Notes under the pieces: model-generated
Database searches by the model: none
Seen by the model: only the letters and a program-made list of their open reading frames with translations
Told to the model about the DNA's origin: nothing
Shown: positions 18,503 to 27,827 of the stretch, one piece after another
How positions within the stretch are numbered: position 1 is the stretch's first letter
Layout of the letters: the number at the start of each line of letters is the position of its first letter
DNA from: Hyphomicrobiales bacterium
GTDB lineage: Bacteria > Pseudomonadota > Alphaproteobacteria > Rhizobiales > Rhizobiaceae
DNA length: 64,000 nt
NCBI GenBank assembly: GCA_900473805.1
Contig: UCMS01000001.1
Coordinates: forward strand, 62,001-126,000
Reading direction: 5' to 3'
Translations under genes and position numbers: made by a program

Positions 18503-20584
18503 TTACTCTGCCGCAGCCTTGAAATTGTTGCGGGCCAATGCCGAGCACTCGGCCATGACGGCCGAAGCGCGCGCGATCGGGTTCGTCAAATAGAAGTCTT
18601 TGACCGGCGACGCAAACACAGACTTGCCCATCTTCCCGGGTTTTTTCGCCAGTGCAGCAATGTCAGCCACTGCACCCGGTGCAACCTCGTCGATCTCAGC
18701 GAAATGCGGGTAGGCTTCGTAAAGCTTGGCACGCAGTTGCGACAGCGAATCGAAGGGCAGCTTCTTGCCGAGCACGTCAGAGAGGGCACGCAGAATTGCC
18801 CAGTCTTCGCGGGCCTCACCCGGCGCGAAGCCGGCGCGGTTGCCCATCTGGACGCGGCCTTCGGTGTTCACCCAAGTGCCGGACTTCTCGGTGTAGGTCG
18901 CGCCCGGCAGGATGACGTCGGCATGGTGTGCGCCGTTGTCGCCATGGCTGCCGATATAGACGACGCACTTGGCGGTCTTGGCCGAGAAGTCGAGTTCGTC
19001 AGCACCGAGCAAGAAGACGACGTCGAGCGAGGAGAGCATCTGGCCGGCGGCGGCGGCACCTTCGCCCGGCACGAAGCCGAGATCGAGCGCGCCGACACGG
19101 GCGGCTGCGGTGTGCAGCACAGCGAAACCGTTCCACTCGTCGGAGATCGCGCCGACGTCGGCTGCGAGCTTGGCGGCGTTTGCCAGCACTGTCTTGCCTT
19201 CGGTGCCGGTCAGAGCGCCCTGACCGATGATGATCAGCGGGTTCTTCGCGGCCTTCAGCGTTTCGGCGAAGTTGTTCTTGCCGGAAACGAGGTCGGACAG
19301 GGTTTCGGTGCCAGCACCGAGATATTCATAGGGGTAACGCAGTTCGCCACCTTCGCCGATCACGCCGATCGGCAGGCCGCCACGGCGCCAGCGCTTGCGA
19401 ATGCGGGCGTTCAACACGGCTGCTTCGTAGCGCGGGTTGGCGCCGACGATCAGGATTGCGTCAGCAGCTTCAATGCCTTCGATGCCGGCGTTGAAGAGAT
19501 AGGTCGAGCGACCGAGCGACGGATCAAGTGCCGTCCCATCCTGGCGACAGTCGGTATTCGCGGACCCCAGAGCGTTGACCAGCGACTTCAGCGCGAAGAT
19601 TTCTTCGACAGAAGCGAGGTCACCGGCGACGGCGCCGATCTTGTCGGCAGAGGTCGAGGAAACAGCCGACTTGATGGCGGCAAAAGCTTCCGCCCAGCTG
19701 GCGGGCTGCAGGCGGCCGTCCTTCTTGACGTAGGGGCGGTCAAGACGCTGGGTCTTCAGGCCATCCCAGACGAAGCGGCTCTTGTCGGAGATCCACTCTT
19801 CGTTGATCTGCTCGTTGACGCGCGGCATGATGCGCATGACTTCGCGACCACGGGTATCGACGCGGATGGCCGAACCGAGTGCGTCCATGACGTCGATCGA
19901 TTCGGTCTTGTTCAGTTCCCACGGACGAGCCGTGAATGCGAAAGGCTTCGAGGTCAGCGCGCCAACCGGGCAAAGGTCGACGACATTGCCCTGGAGCTCA
20001 GACGTCATTGCCTGCTCAAGATAGGTCGTGATCTCGGCGTCTTCGCCACGGCCGATCAGGCCGAGTTCGGCAATGCCGGCGACTTCGGTGGTGAAGCGGA
20101 CGCAGCGCGTGCAGTGAATGCAGCGGTTCATCACGGTCTTGACCAGCGGGCCAATATACTTGTCTTCGACGGCGCGCTTGTTTTCGGTGTAGCGCGACGA
20201 GTCGATACCGAAGGCCATGGCCTGGTCCTGCAGATCGCATTCGCCGCCCTGGTCGCAGATCGGGCAATCCAGCGGGTGGTTGATCAGCAGGAATTCCATC
20301 ACGCCTTCGCGGGCCTTCTTGACCATCGGCGTGTTGGTGAAGACTTCCGGCAGTTCGCCGTTCGGGCCGCCACGGATGTCGCGCACGCCCATAGCGCAGG
20401 AGGCTGCCGGCTTCGGCGGGCCACCCTTCACCTCGACAAGGCACATGCGGCAATTGCCGGCGACCGACAGCCGTTCATGGAAACAAAACCGCGGGACCTC
20501 GGCGCCAGCTTCCTCACACGCCTGCAACAGCGTGAAATGATCCGGAACCTCGATCTCTTTGCCGTCGATCTTCAGCTTAGCCAT
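18503..20584 (-). CDS. nuoG: NADH-quinone oxidoreductase subunit G
   Basis: Largest hydrophilic subunit of complex I. 693 residues. The ferredoxin-like N-terminus has the [2Fe-2S] ligands in [19 protein letters not shown]. It is followed by the N4/N5 cluster ligands ([23 protein letters not shown]) and by a molybdopterin-oxidoreductase-like domain that has lost its cofactor. The N7 cysteine set of E. coli is not evident, as in mitochondria and other alphaproteobacteria. It is separated from the upstream HhH protein gene by 142 bases in which I see no ORF or strong signal. Confidence 0.96.
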   Translation of the reverse strand: MAKLKIDGKEIEVPDHFTLLQACEEAGAEVPRFCFHERLSVAGNCRMCLVEVKGGPPKPAASCAMGVRDIRGGPNGELPEVFTNTPMVKKAREGVMEFLLINHPLDCPICDQGGECDLQDQAMAFGIDSSRYTENKRAVEDKYIGPLVKTVMNRCIHCTRCVRFTTEVAGIAELGLIGRGEDAEITTYLEQAMTSELQGNVVDLCPVGALTSKPFAFTARPWELNKTESIDVMDALGSAIRVDTRGREVMRIMPRVNEQINEEWISDKSRFVWDGLKTQRLDRPYVKKDGRLQPASWAEAFAAIKSAVSSTSADKIGAVAGDLASVEEIFALKSLVNALGSANTDCRQDGTALDPSLGRSTYLFNAGIEGIEAADAILIVGANPRYEAAVLNARIRKRWRRGGLPIGVIGEGGELRYPYEYLGAGTETLSDLVSGKNNFAETLKAAKNPLIIIGQGALTGTEGKTVLANAAKLAADVGAISDEWNGFAVLHTAAARVGALDLGFVPGEGAAAAGQMLSSLDVVFLLGADELDFSAKTAKCVVYIGSHGDNGAHHADVILPGATYTEKSGTWVNTEGRVQMGNRAGFAPGEAREDWAILRALSDVLGKKLPFDSLSQLRAKLYEAYPHFAEIDEVAPGAVADIAALAKKPGKMGKSVFASPVKDFYLTNPIARASAVMAECSALARNNFKAAAE

Positions 20585-20726
20585 ATTCGCCTTCCTGCCT
20601 CACGCTTCCGCGCATCCTGCCGTGGCATTCCTGCCGCGACTGACAGCTTTCGTCCGCACCGGATGAAAACTGCCGGTTTTATCCCTCAAGCCCGGCGCAT
20701 CGCCCCCGCGCGGCCGGACCGTAATC

Positions 20727-21473
20727 TCACTTTCCTGAGCGAGCCTTGCCGCCCGCCAACCGGCGCGCCTGGCCTGCCCAGTCGTCTCGCAGCACGCGGC
20801 CGTCGAGACCCAATTCCTTGTCCAGCGCGACAAGCGCCTTCTCATCCATCTGAGCCAGATCCTGGAAGCGGGTGATCCCCCTGCCCTTCAGGACCTGCTC
20901 GACCTTCGGCCCGATACCGTCGATCCTCTTCAGATCGTCGGACTTGCCGGAAGCCCTTTTCGGCTGCGGAGCCGGAGCGGCGACCTCGACCTTGGGTTCA
21001 AGCTTTGCCTTCACCTTCGGTGCCACCGCCGGCTTTCCCACCGTCCTGGCCTTCGGTGCCGCTTTCGGCTTTACAGCCTTGGCGACCGCCGGTTTTGCCG
21101 GGGTTGCAGCCTTGGCCTTGACCTGCGGCGCCGCCGGCTTTTCCGCCTTTACCTTCGCCGGGGCCGGCGCGGGTTCAACCTTCACGACCGGCGCCTCGGC
21201 CTTGACCTCGGGTTCGGCTGCCGGCTTGGCCTCCGCCGCCTTCCGTTCCTCTTCCAGCTGGCGCGCGATCTGTCCGGTCAAATCCATGGCACCCTGGATG
21301 GAGCCGAGGAAAAGCTTGCTCATCTGCGCCGCCATGCCGAAGCCGAAGGCGGTTGCGGCGGCCATTGCGGCCGCCGGGTTGGACATCAGGTCGCCGAGAC
21401 CTTCGGAGGCGCGAGCGTCGGAAGCCGGTTCGTCCGGCCCCTTCTTCCCGCCCCTGTCCGAAGAGCTCGTCAT
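20727..21473 (-). CDS. Ala/Lys/Pro-rich protein with C-terminal helix-hairpin-helix domain, inside nuo operon
   Basis: A 248-residue protein encoded between nuoF and nuoG, 12 bases after nuoF. Three parts are visible. Residues 1-75 contain a segment (MSNPAAAMAAATAFGFGMAAQMSKLFLG) that resembles phasin-like or amphipathic helices. Residues 75-175 are low-complexity repeats of Lys, Ala, Pro and Val. From 179 on is a compact domain, DDLKRIDGIGPKVEQVL followed by RDDWAGQARRLAGG, of the helix-hairpin-helix type once described as flap-endonuclease-like (COG3743). The same domain closes NuoE in this operon. It is not a canonical complex I subunit; an accessory or assembly role is an inference from position and the shared domain. 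DNA binding is the alternative. Confidence 0.82.
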   Translation of the reverse strand: MTSSSDRGGKKGPDEPASDARASEGLGDLMSNPAAAMAAATAFGFGMAAQMSKLFLGSIQGAMDLTGQIARQLEEERKAAEAKPAAEPEVKAEAPVVKVEPAPAPAKVKAEKPAAPQVKAKAATPAKPAVAKAVKPKAAPKARTVGKPAVAPKVKAKLEPKVEVAAPAPQPKRASGKSDDLKRIDGIGPKVEQVLKGRGITRFQDLAQMDEKALVALDKELGLDGRVLRDDWAGQARRLAGGKARSGK

Positions 21474-21485
21474 CCCCTTTGTCCC

Positions 21486-22790
21486 TTACTCTGCCGCTTC
21501 CATGACCACCCCGTGGGCGATCGCGTTGCGGGTGTACTGGTCGATGCGCTTTTCCATCTCGGGACGGAAATGCTTGATCAGGCCCTGGATCGGCCATGCG
21601 GCAGCGTCACCGAGCGCACAGATCGTGTGGCCCTCGACCTGTTTCGTCACCTGGAAGAGCATGTCAATTTCACGCTTCTGGGCATTGCCCTTCACCATGC
21701 GTTCCATGACGCGCATCATCCAGCCGGTGCCTTCGCGGCACGGCGTGCACTGGCCGCAGCTCTCGTGCTTGTAGAAGGCCGAGAGGCGCCAGATCGCCTT
21801 CACGATGTCGGTCGACTTGTCCATGACGATGACAGCGGCGGTGCCGAGGCCGGAGCCCAGCTCGCGCAGACCGTCATAGTCCATGATCGCGTCCTTCATC
21901 TGGGCGCCCGGTACGCAAGGTACCGACGAGCCGCCCGGGATGACGGCGAGCAGGTTGTCCCAGCCGCCGCGGATGCCGCCACAGTGCTTCTCGATCAACT
22001 CCTGGAAGGTAATCGACATGGCTTCTTCGACCGTGCACGGCTTGTTGACGTGTCCGGAGATCGAAAACAGCTTGGTGCCAGCATTGTTCGGGCGACCGAA
22101 GCTCGAATACCAGGCAGCACCGCGACGCAGGATGGTCGGGGCAACAGCGATCGACTCGACGTTGTTGACGGTCGTCGGGCAGCCATAGAGACCCATGTTG
22201 GCCGGGAATGGCGGCTTCAGACGCGGCTGGCCCTTCTTGCCCTCGAGGCTTTCGAGAAGGGCTGTTTCTTCACCGCAGATATAGGCGCCAGCGCCGTGAT
22301 GGACGACGATGTCGATATCGTAGCCGAGCTTGTTGTTCTTGCCGAGCAGACCGTAGTCATAGCACTCGTCGATCGCGGCCTGCAGGGCTTCGCGCTCGCG
22401 CATGAACTCGCCGCGGACATAGATGAAGGCATGATGCGCGCCCATGGCGAAGGAGGCGATGACGCAGCCTTCGATCAGGGTGTGCGGATCATGGCGCATG
22501 ATCTCGCGGTCCTTGCAGGTGCCGGGTTCCGACTCATCCGCGTTGACGACGAGGTAGTGCGGACGGCCATCCGATTCCTTCGGCATGAAGGACCACTTGA
22601 GACCGGTGGGGAAGCCTGCGCCGCCGCGACCGCGAAGGCCGGAGGCCTTCATCTCGTTGATGATCCAGTCCCGGCCTTTTTCGAGGATTTGCTTGGTGCC
22701 ATCCCAGTGGCCGCGCGACATCGCGCCCTTCAGGGACTTGTCCTTGAGGCCGTAGATATTGGTAAAGATGCGATCCTGATCTCTCAACAT
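21486..22790 (-). CDS. nuoF: NADH-quinone oxidoreductase subunit F
   Basis: NADH- and FMN-binding subunit at the tip of complex I. 434 residues. The glycine-rich NADH site reads [17 protein letters not shown], the FMN region [19 protein letters not shown], and the N3 [4Fe-4S] motif [16 protein letters not shown] with a fourth cysteine in [13 protein letters not shown]. It follows nuoE after 11 bases. Confidence 0.97.
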   Translation of the reverse strand: MLRDQDRIFTNIYGLKDKSLKGAMSRGHWDGTKQILEKGRDWIINEMKASGLRGRGGAGFPTGLKWSFMPKESDGRPHYLVVNADESEPGTCKDREIMRHDPHTLIEGCVIASFAMGAHHAFIYVRGEFMREREALQAAIDECYDYGLLGKNNKLGYDIDIVVHHGAGAYICGEETALLESLEGKKGQPRLKPPFPANMGLYGCPTTVNNVESIAVAPTILRRGAAWYSSFGRPNNAGTKLFSISGHVNKPCTVEEAMSITFQELIEKHCGGIRGGWDNLLAVIPGGSSVPCVPGAQMKDAIMDYDGLRELGSGLGTAAVIVMDKSTDIVKAIWRLSAFYKHESCGQCTPCREGTGWMMRVMERMVKGNAQKREIDMLFQVTKQVEGHTICALGDAAAWPIQGLIKHFRPEMEKRIDQYTRNAIAHGVVMEAAE

Positions 22791-22801
22791 AACCTAACCT
22801 C

Positions 22802-23926
22802 TCAGCGCGGCTTCTTGCCGAAGACCTTGATGTATTCCGCTTCGCCGCCCTTGGCGAGCGCCTTGGCCTGCTTGACCCAGTCGTCGCGCTCGATGCGGCC
22901 GGAGAACTTGAGGTAGGTATCGACCCACTCGCGCTCCGCCTTCTTCCACTTGGCGATCTGCTCGAACTTGTAGATGCCAAGTCCGTTCAGCGTCGCTTCA
23001 ATCTTCGGACCGACGCCGGAAATCATCTTCAGATCGTCGGGCGTTTCCGGGCGCTCAATGCCGGCAGGACGATTCTTCTCGTCCATGACCGGAGCGGGTG
23101 CTGCTGCGGCAGCCTTTTCGACCGGACGGGCCGTATCGGCATTGTCGCCCTTCTGCTTGACGTTTTCGGCGGCTGCCTTCTTGGCAGTTGCGGGCGTCTT
23201 TAGGGTCTTGTCTGTTTCCGGCGCATCAGTCACCGGCTTCGCGGCATTCGCCGGCGGGACCGAGGCTTCTTCCGTCTTTGCCGGAGCCGGCGTGTCGCTA
23301 AAGCGGATCGGCTGGATGTCATCGGTGAGCGTCGTCGGGCCACCGACAGGTGCCGAGAAGATGCGATCGACCTGCGGACCCGGCTTGATGTCAGCGCCGC
23401 GGCCAGCGGAGAAGCGATCAATGATGTGCTCGAGCTGCGTCGGCGTCAGGTCTTCATAGGCATCCTTGAAGATCATCACCATCGGCGCATTGACGCAGGC
23501 GCCCTGACACTCGACTTCTTCCCAGGACAAAGTACCCTCGGCATTGCGCTCGAAGGGCTCGGGATGGATCTTCGACTTGCAGACATGGATCAGGTCTTCC
23601 GCGCCGCGCAGCATGCAGGGCGTCGTGCCGCAGACTTGAATATGGGCGCGGGTTCCGACCGGCTTCAGCTGGAACTGGGTGTAGAAGGTCGCGACTTCGA
23701 GCACGCGGATATAGGGCATGTCGAGCTTTTCAGCGACATACTCGATCGCAGCCTTGGTGACCCAGCCTTCCTGCTCCTGCGCCCGCATCAAAAGCGGAAT
23801 GACTGCCGATTGCTGGCGGCCCGCCGGATATTTGCGGATTGTGGCTTCAGCCCAGGTCGCGTTCTCCGGGTTGAAGGAGAATGCTGCGGGCTGGAATTGC
23901 TCTTCGGCTAGTCGACGAACGGACAT
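22802..23926 (-). CDS. nuoE: NADH-quinone oxidoreductase subunit E with long C-terminal extension
   Basis: Thioredoxin-fold subunit of complex I with [2Fe-2S] cluster N1a. 374 residues, about twice the length of E. coli NuoE. The first 200 residues are the standard subunit, with cluster ligands in [11 protein letters not shown] and [10 protein letters not shown]. Residues 205-295 are a Pro/Ala/Lys-rich linker. Residues 297-374 form a helix-hairpin-helix domain ([17 protein letters not shown], then [15 protein letters not shown]) that matches the end of the extra protein encoded between nuoF and nuoG. The long form is known in rhizobia. The extension is in frame with no sign of assembly error. 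Confidence 0.95.
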   Translation of the reverse strand: MSVRRLAEEQFQPAAFSFNPENATWAEATIRKYPAGRQQSAVIPLLMRAQEQEGWVTKAAIEYVAEKLDMPYIRVLEVATFYTQFQLKPVGTRAHIQVCGTTPCMLRGAEDLIHVCKSKIHPEPFERNAEGTLSWEEVECQGACVNAPMVMIFKDAYEDLTPTQLEHIIDRFSAGRGADIKPGPQVDRIFSAPVGGPTTLTDDIQPIRFSDTPAPAKTEEASVPPANAAKPVTDAPETDKTLKTPATAKKAAAENVKQKGDNADTARPVEKAAAAAPAPVMDEKNRPAGIERPETPDDLKMISGVGPKIEATLNGLGIYKFEQIAKWKKAEREWVDTYLKFSGRIERDDWVKQAKALAKGGEAEYIKVFGKKPR

Positions 23927-23944
23927 ACTTCCTCACGCCTTGTC

Positions 23945-24190
23945 TCAGTTTATGGAACCACACCGCGTATTCGTCACATTGGCGAATTCGCAGGCATAGG
24001 CCGAATTGTCTTTCTGCAGGAATACGAAGAGCTTCGAGCCGGTCCAGGACGAAGACTTGATCTCATATCCCTGCTCGATGAGCTTGGCCATCGATACAGT
24101 TGCCTTGGTTGCAACGACATCGCTTTCCTGCGCCGCCACGGAGGTGACGGCAGCGAGACAGAGCAGTGTTGCGACGACGGCTTTCAGCAT
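23945..24190 (-). CDS. Small exported protein encoded between nuoD and nuoE
   Basis: An 81-residue protein with a clear signal peptide: Lys near the start, hydrophobic core VVATLLCLAAVTSV and an Ala-Gln-Glu cleavage site (VAAQE). The mature part is about 60 residues, has two cysteines (YACEF and TRCGS) that could form a disulfide, and ends in CGSIN. Its ATG overlaps the nuoD stop by one base (TGATG), so it is translated with nuoD. nuoE begins 18 bases later. I know no function. A periplasmic partner of complex I is one possibility, simple co-regulation another. Confidence 0.82.
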   Translation of the reverse strand: MLKAVVATLLCLAAVTSVAAQESDVVATKATVSMAKLIEQGYEIKSSSWTGSKLFVFLQKDNSAYACEFANVTNTRCGSIN

Positions 24191-25380
24191 CAGCGGTCAA
24201 CTTCTCCGAACACGATGTCGAGCGAGCCGAGGACGGCCGAGACGTCGGCCAGCTGGTGGCCGCGGCACAGGAAATCCATGGCCTGCAGATGTGCATAACC
24301 CGGGGCGCGGATCTTGCAGCGATAGGGCTTATTTGTGCCGTCGGAGACGAGGAAGACGCCGAATTCGCCCTTGGGGGCTTCGACAGCGGCATAAACCTCA
24401 CCGGCCGGCACGTGGTAGCCTTCGGTGTAGAGCTTGAAGTGGTGGATGAGGCCTTCCATCGAACGCTTCATCTCGCCGCGCTTCGGCGGCACGACCTTAC
24501 CGTCCAGCGACGAGACAGGGCCCGTCTTGGCGTCGCCGAGCAGGCGGTTGACGCACTGCTTCATGATCTTCACCGACTCGCGCATTTCGAACATGCGGAT
24601 CAGGTAACGATCGTAGCAGTCGCCGTTCTTGCCGACCATGATGTCGAAGTCGAGATCGGCATAACATTCGTACGGCTGCGACTTGCGCAGATCCCAGGCA
24701 GCGCCGGAACCGCGGACCATGACGCCGGAGAAGCCCCAGGCCCAGCAATCATCGAGGCTAACGACGCCGATATCGACGTTGCGCTGCTTGAAGATACGGT
24801 TGCCGGTCAACAGGTCATCGATGTCGTCGAGCTTTTCCGGGAACTGGTCGCACCACTTGCCGATGTCTTCGACGAGCTGGTGCGGCAGATCCTGATGGAT
24901 GCCGCCCGGACGGAAATAGGCCGAGTGCATGCGGGCGCCGGAGGCGCGCTCGTAGAACACCATCAGCTTTTCGCGCTCTTCAAAGCCCCAGAGCGGCGGC
25001 GTCAGCGCACCGACGTCCATGGCCTGCGTGGTGACGTTCAGAAGATGCGACAGGATACGGCCGATTTCCGAATAGAGGACGCGGATCAGCTGACCACGGA
25101 TCGGGATCTGGATGTCGAGAAGCTTTTCGACGGCCAGCGAATAGGCGTGTTCCTGGTTCATCGGCGCGACATAGTCGAGACGATCGAAATAGGGCAGCGC
25201 CTGCAGATAGGTCTTCGTCTCGATCAGCTTCTCGGTGCCGCGATGCAGCAGGCCGATATGCGGATCGACGCGCTCGACGATTTCCCCGTCGAGCTCGAGC
25301 ACCAGTCGCAAAACGCCGTGGGCGGCCGGATGCTGCGGGCCGAAGTTGATGTTGAAGTTGCGGACGTTGTGTTCAGTCAT
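24190..25380 (-). CDS. nuoD: NADH-quinone oxidoreductase subunit D
   Basis: 49-kDa subunit of complex I, which with NuoB forms the quinone reduction site. 396 residues. The N-terminal hairpin near the quinone pocket reads [19 protein letters not shown], followed by [14 protein letters not shown] and the C-terminal [22 protein letters not shown]. The start at 25380 (MTEHNVRNF) is the family N-terminus; seven codons upstream are also open but overlap the RBS region. nuoC ends 17 bases before it. Confidence 0.97.
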   Translation of the reverse strand: MTEHNVRNFNINFGPQHPAAHGVLRLVLELDGEIVERVDPHIGLLHRGTEKLIETKTYLQALPYFDRLDYVAPMNQEHAYSLAVEKLLDIQIPIRGQLIRVLYSEIGRILSHLLNVTTQAMDVGALTPPLWGFEEREKLMVFYERASGARMHSAYFRPGGIHQDLPHQLVEDIGKWCDQFPEKLDDIDDLLTGNRIFKQRNVDIGVVSLDDCWAWGFSGVMVRGSGAAWDLRKSQPYECYADLDFDIMVGKNGDCYDRYLIRMFEMRESVKIMKQCVNRLLGDAKTGPVSSLDGKVVPPKRGEMKRSMEGLIHHFKLYTEGYHVPAGEVYAAVEAPKGEFGVFLVSDGTNKPYRCKIRAPGYAHLQAMDFLCRGHQLADVSAVLGSLDIVFGEVDR

Positions 25381-25397
25381 GGTCCCTGCCCTTCCGC

Positions 25398-26000
25398 TCA
25401 CTTGGCCGCTTTTTCATCGCCGGGCAGCACGTAGTCCGTGCCTTCCCAGGGCGAGAGGAAGTCGAAATTGCGGAATTCCTGCTTCAGCTCAACCGGCTCA
25501 TACACAACGCGCTTGGCCGAGTCGTCGTAGCGAACTTCGACGAAACCGGTCGTCGGGAAGTCCTTGCGCAGCGGGTGCCCCTCGAAACCGTAGTCGGTGA
25601 GGATACGGCGCAGGTCCGGGTGATCGGTGAACAGGATGCCGTACATGTCCCAGGCTTCGCGCTCGAACCAGTCGGCGCCGGGGAAAACCTGACATGCCGA
25701 GGGGACCGGCTTGAACTCGCCGGTCGCGAGCTTGACGCGGATGCGCAAATTCTGGCGCGGCGACAGCAGGTGGTAGACCACGTCAAAGCGGTCTTCGCGC
25801 TTCGGGTAGTCGACGCCGCAGATGTCGATCAGGTTGACGAAGCCGCACTGGACGTCGTCGCGCAGGAAGGTCAACAGCGGGATCAGGTTTTCCGACTTCG
25901 CCGTCAGCGTCAGTTCGCCGAAGCGGATCTCGCTCGACGCGATCAACGCACCACGGACCTCTGCGAGGTAGGAAGCGAGCTCGTTCAGGGCTTCACTCAT
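25398..26000 (-). CDS. nuoC: NADH-quinone oxidoreductase subunit C
   Basis: 30-kDa subunit of the complex I peripheral arm. 200 residues, separate from nuoD rather than fused as in E. coli. The family signature is [35 protein letters not shown], of which the core [10 protein letters not shown] and HPDLRRIL are seen. Located 18 bases after nuoB. Confidence 0.97.
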   Translation of the reverse strand: MSEALNELASYLAEVRGALIASSEIRFGELTLTAKSENLIPLLTFLRDDVQCGFVNLIDICGVDYPKREDRFDVVYHLLSPRQNLRIRVKLATGEFKPVPSACQVFPGADWFEREAWDMYGILFTDHPDLRRILTDYGFEGHPLRKDFPTTGFVEVRYDDSAKRVVYEPVELKQEFRNFDFLSPWEGTDYVLPGDEKAAK

Positions 26001-26018
26001 GTTATCAGTCCCTTCGCC

Positions 26019-26600
26019 TTACCGCTCGATCGTGCCCGTGCGCCGGATCTTCTTCTGCAGGAGCATCACGCCGTAAAGCAGTGCTTCTGCCGTGGGGGGA
26101 CAGCCCGGCACGTAGATATCGACCGGCACGACGCGATCGCAGCCGCGCACGACGGAATAGGAATAATGGTAGTAGCCGCCGCCGTTGGCGCAGGAGCCCA
26201 TCGAGATGACGTAACGCGGCTCCGGCATCTGGTCATAGACCTTACGGAGTGCGGGCGCCATCTTGTTGGTCAGCGTGCCGGCGACGATCATGACGTCGGA
26301 CTGGCGTGGGCTCGCGCGCGGCGCAAAACCGAAGCGCTCGGCGTCGTAGCGCGGCATGGACAGCTGCATCATTTCAACGGCGCAGCAGGCCAGACCAAAG
26401 GTCATCCACATCAGCGAGCCGGTGCGGGCCCAGTTGATCAGCTCGTCGGTCGAGGTGACCAGGAAACCCTTGTCGGCGAGTTCGTTGTTGATCTCGCCGA
26501 AGAAACGGTCATCGGCGCCGATCGGCTTGCCGGTGTTGGGATCGATGATGCCCTTCGCCTGCGGCGCGATCATCGTCGTATCGGACTGGATCACTCCCAT
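26019..26600 (-). CDS. nuoB: NADH-quinone oxidoreductase subunit B
   Basis: PSST subunit with the terminal [4Fe-4S] cluster N2. 193 residues. Cluster ligands are in [11 protein letters not shown] (adjacent cysteines), [14 protein letters not shown] and [15 protein letters not shown]. The start MGVIQSD at 26600 overlaps the end of nuoA by ten bases and has AAGGGGG upstream within nuoA. An ATG seven codons earlier (26621) is possible but has no better site. Confidence 0.97.
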   Translation of the reverse strand: MGVIQSDTTMIAPQAKGIIDPNTGKPIGADDRFFGEINNELADKGFLVTSTDELINWARTGSLMWMTFGLACCAVEMMQLSMPRYDAERFGFAPRASPRQSDVMIVAGTLTNKMAPALRKVYDQMPEPRYVISMGSCANGGGYYHYSYSVVRGCDRVVPVDIYVPGCPPTAEALLYGVMLLQKKIRRTGTIER

Positions 26601-26956
26601 TCGAGCGCCCCCTTCTTCCATTCATAGATAAAGCCGACGGTGAGAACACCGAGGAACACCATCATCGACCAGAAACCAAACCAGCCGACCTCGCTGAACG
26701 ATACAGCCCAGGGGAACAGGAAGGCGACCTCGAGGTCGAAGATGATGAAGAGAATCGACACCAGATAGAAGCGGATGTCGAACTTCATGCGCGCATCGTC
26801 GAAGGCGTTGAAGCCGCACTCATAGGCCGACAGCTTCTCGGAATCGGGCGCCTTGTAAGCCACAGCGAAAGGCGCCACGAGAAGCGCGATGCCGATAACA
26901 AGGGAAATACCGATAAAGATGGCGATCGGAAGGTAGGAACCGAGCAGTTCAGTCAT
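26591..26956 (-). CDS. nuoA: NADH-quinone oxidoreductase subunit A
   Basis: Small membrane subunit (ND3-like) and first gene of the operon. 121 residues, three helices. The quinone-side loop has the reactive cysteine in [17 protein letters not shown]. Two ATGs lie in tandem; the second (26956) stands seven bases from AGGG and is the better start, though 26959 is equally in frame. The promoter should lie between here and the tRNA-Asp at 27189; the sequence TTGCGC, 17 bases, TAACCA in that gap is a weak candidate. Confidence 0.96.
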   Translation of the reverse strand: MTELLGSYLPIAIFIGISLVIGIALLVAPFAVAYKAPDSEKLSAYECGFNAFDDARMKFDIRFYLVSILFIIFDLEVAFLFPWAVSFSEVGWFGFWSMMVFLGVLTVGFIYEWKKGALEWE

Positions 26957-27075
26957 CATATCACCCTGCTTGTCCCGAATGCCGTGGAAGCATTTAGCGC
27001 TAAGCGGACAAGCCGAAAGAGAGTTGCAACGAGCCGTGGTTAGCGCAGGCGGACAGTCAGCGCAAGTCCAACGGA

Positions 27076-27125
27076 AGGCTTTTCACCCGATACCCAAGCG
27101 CACCTTACCAGCGGGTAAAAAGCCT
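27076..27125. repeat. Inverted repeat between nuoA and tRNA-Asp
   Basis: AGGCTTTTCACCCG (27076-27089) and CGGGTAAAAAGCCT (27112-27125) pair over 14 bases with a single mismatch around a 22-base loop. It is too far apart for a good terminator and no T-run follows on either strand. It lies about 120 bases upstream of nuoA and 65 bases downstream of tRNA-Asp. It may fold in the RNA read through from the tRNA genes, or bind a regulator of nuo. Confidence 0.45.
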
Positions 27126-27188
27126 GTCTTGTGCAAACCGCATCGCAGCGCACAAAGATCGGTACAAGTTATCATTGATGGAAAGAAA

Positions 27189-27265
27189 TGGCGCGAGTGA
27201 CGGGGCTCGAACCCGCGACCTCCGGCGTGACAGGCCGGCACTCTAACCGACTGAGCTACACCCGC
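27189..27265 (-). tRNA. tRNA-Asp (GTC), second copy
   Basis: A 77-base cloverleaf including the encoded CCA end. Acceptor GCGGGTG pairs with CACTCGC, the discriminator is G, the anticodon loop is CTGTCAC with anticodon GTC, and the T arm has GGTTCGAGCC. It is identical to the copy 140 bases upstream and probably shares its transcript. Confidence 0.97.
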
Positions 27266-27328
27266 GCATTGCCGTGGGAATGACCCACGCGAACCGCTCT
27301 AGACGGTTCAGACCTTTTGTCTCTGGAA

Positions 27329-27405
27329 TGGCGCGAGTGACGGGGCTCGAACCCGCGACCTCCGGCGTGACAGGCCGGCACTCTAACCGACTGAGCTACA
27401 CCCGC
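27329..27405 (-). tRNA. tRNA-Asp (GTC), first copy
   Basis: Same 77-base sequence as its neighbour: acceptor GCGGGTG/CACTCGC, anticodon GTC in loop CTGTCAC, encoded CCA. It is the promoter-proximal copy, with the promoter at 27468-27496 giving a leader of about 55 bases. Confidence 0.97.
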
Positions 27406-27467
27406 GCATTTCCAAAAAGGGGATCAAGTCGACCCCGGCGACTGGGCTTGCCCTGTCGTTGAGCGGC

Positions 27468-27496
27468 TCTCTACGGGGTTCATCTGGAGGTGTCAA
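27468..27496 (-). promoter_or_regulatory. Promoter of the tRNA-Asp pair
   Basis: On the minus strand TTGACA (27491-27496) and TAGAGA (27468-27473) are separated by 17 bases. The -35 box is a perfect consensus. Transcription would start near 27461 and read both tRNA-Asp genes. Confidence 0.7.
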
Positions 27497-27744
27497 GCAG
27501 GTTTCAAGACAAAACCATGACCGGCCGAATTTTATCCGCAGCCCCCTACCCGGCCCGCCCGGAGGCCTTTGCGTCGCGACACCAGGCCGCAGGCGGTTTT
27601 GCGGGATTCTTAAACGTTTTCCACACCTCCACTGCGGGACCTTCGCAAAAAAAGAAAAAATTCCGAGAAAAAACGCTTGCGGAAATTTCGCGATCCGCAT
27701 AGATCACGGCCACCGACGCGGCGGACATGATCCGGTCAGCGGAC
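27497..27744. other. Non-coding stretch between divergent tRNA genes
   Basis: The 339-base gap between the tRNA-Asp and tRNA-Val genes holds the tRNA-Asp promoter on the minus strand. On the plus strand, TTGCGG near 27678 followed after 16-17 bases by ATAGAT/TAGATC is a plausible tRNA-Val promoter. An A-rich tract lies at about 27646-27675. No credible ORF was found. Confidence 0.4.
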
Positions 27745-27820
27745 GGGCGATTAGCTCAGTTGGTAGAGCGCCTCGTTTACACCGAGGATGTCGGGAGTTC
27801 GAGTCTCTCATCGCCCACCA
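27745..27820 (+). tRNA. tRNA-Val (TAC)
   Basis: A 76-base cloverleaf with encoded CCA. Acceptor GGGCGAT pairs with ATCGCCC, D arm GCTCAGTTGGTAGAGC, anticodon loop TTTACAC with anticodon TAC, and T arm GAGTTCGAGTCTC. The NYN-domain gene converges on it from the other strand seven bases further on. Confidence 0.97.
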
Positions 27821-27827
27821 TTTCTCC

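Noticed and set aside
17885..20875. A 996-codon open frame on the plus strand
   Set aside because: It is opposite nuoH and nuoG, has unnatural composition rich in Arg, Asp, His and Gly, and no start signal. It is a GC-driven shadow. The same holds for long plus-strand frames at 10752-12896, 13883-15838, 28507-30648, 34919-36991 and 43243-45675.
27189..27405. A tandem repeat or integration site at the two tRNA-Asp genes
   Set aside because: The two units are simply complete, identical tRNA genes. No integrase, no partial tRNA end and no element lies beside them.
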